A stretch of 6,904 bases of DNA from an uncultured Klebsiella sp. GTDB taxonomy: Bacteria > Pseudomonadota > Gammaproteobacteria > Enterobacterales > Enterobacteriaceae. The notes beneath the pieces were generated by a model that was not told the origin of the DNA, did not search any database, and saw only the letters and a list, made by a program, of their open reading frames with translations. The stretch is from contig CABUCP010000174.1 in the NCBI GenBank assembly GCA_902490055.1, forward strand, positions 1 to 6,904, written 5' to 3'. The stretch's first letter is position 1. Every line of letters starts with the position of its first letter. Below are positions 6,897 to 6,904 of the stretch, in pieces. The translations under genes and the position numbers were made by a program.

Positions 6897-6904
6897 AATT
6901 TATG
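6897..6904 (+). other. Short tail after the MFS gene
   Basis: Eight bases remain after the MFS stop codon and end in ATG at 6902-6904. No ribosome-binding site precedes this ATG, so I do not call a new gene. No terminator is visible before the window ends, so the transcript may continue. Confidence 0.3.

Overview
The window carries a compact, co-directional efflux locus on the + strand: a complete tripartite RND pump (periplasmic adaptor, inner-membrane RND transporter, outer-membrane channel) followed at once by a 12-helix MFS drug transporter of the Bcr/CflA type. High GC, AcrA/AcrB-like proteins with intact enterobacterial signatures, and a pump operon with its own OprM/NodT-type channel point to Enterobacterales, most likely Klebsiella (including K. 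aerogenes, formerly Enterobacter aerogenes) or a close relative. The three pump genes best match my memory of EefABC from that group. The RND, adaptor and channel family calls are secure; the eef symbols rest on recognition without a database search.

Layout: 1-108 is an upstream non-coding region with a strong near-perfect palindrome (17-38) and an AT-rich leader. It may also hold the ribosome-binding site of a divergent gene whose start lies just outside the window. 109-1233 is the adaptor lipoprotein (eefA). 1233-4340 is the RND transporter (eefB), starting within the stop codon of eefA. 4344-5708 is the outer-membrane channel lipoprotein (eefC). 5742-6896 is the MFS transporter, separated from eefC by 33 bases that contain a 15-base perfect inverted repeat and a strong Shine-Dalgarno sequence. 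No gap inside the window exceeds 110 bases, and there are no RNA genes, mobile elements, CRISPR arrays or obvious intrinsic terminators.

How it works together: EefB uses the proton gradient to take substrates from the periplasm and inner leaflet, EefA bridges it to EefC, and EefC leads out of the cell. The MFS protein would move substrates from cytoplasm to periplasm, where the RND pump could finish the export; that cooperation is inference. This is mostly a known type of system. The points most worth a second look are the palindrome upstream of eefA, a pair of cysteines placed opposite each other in the adaptor's helical hairpin, the serine-rich switch loop of EefB, and the attachment of an MFS gene to the pump operon.
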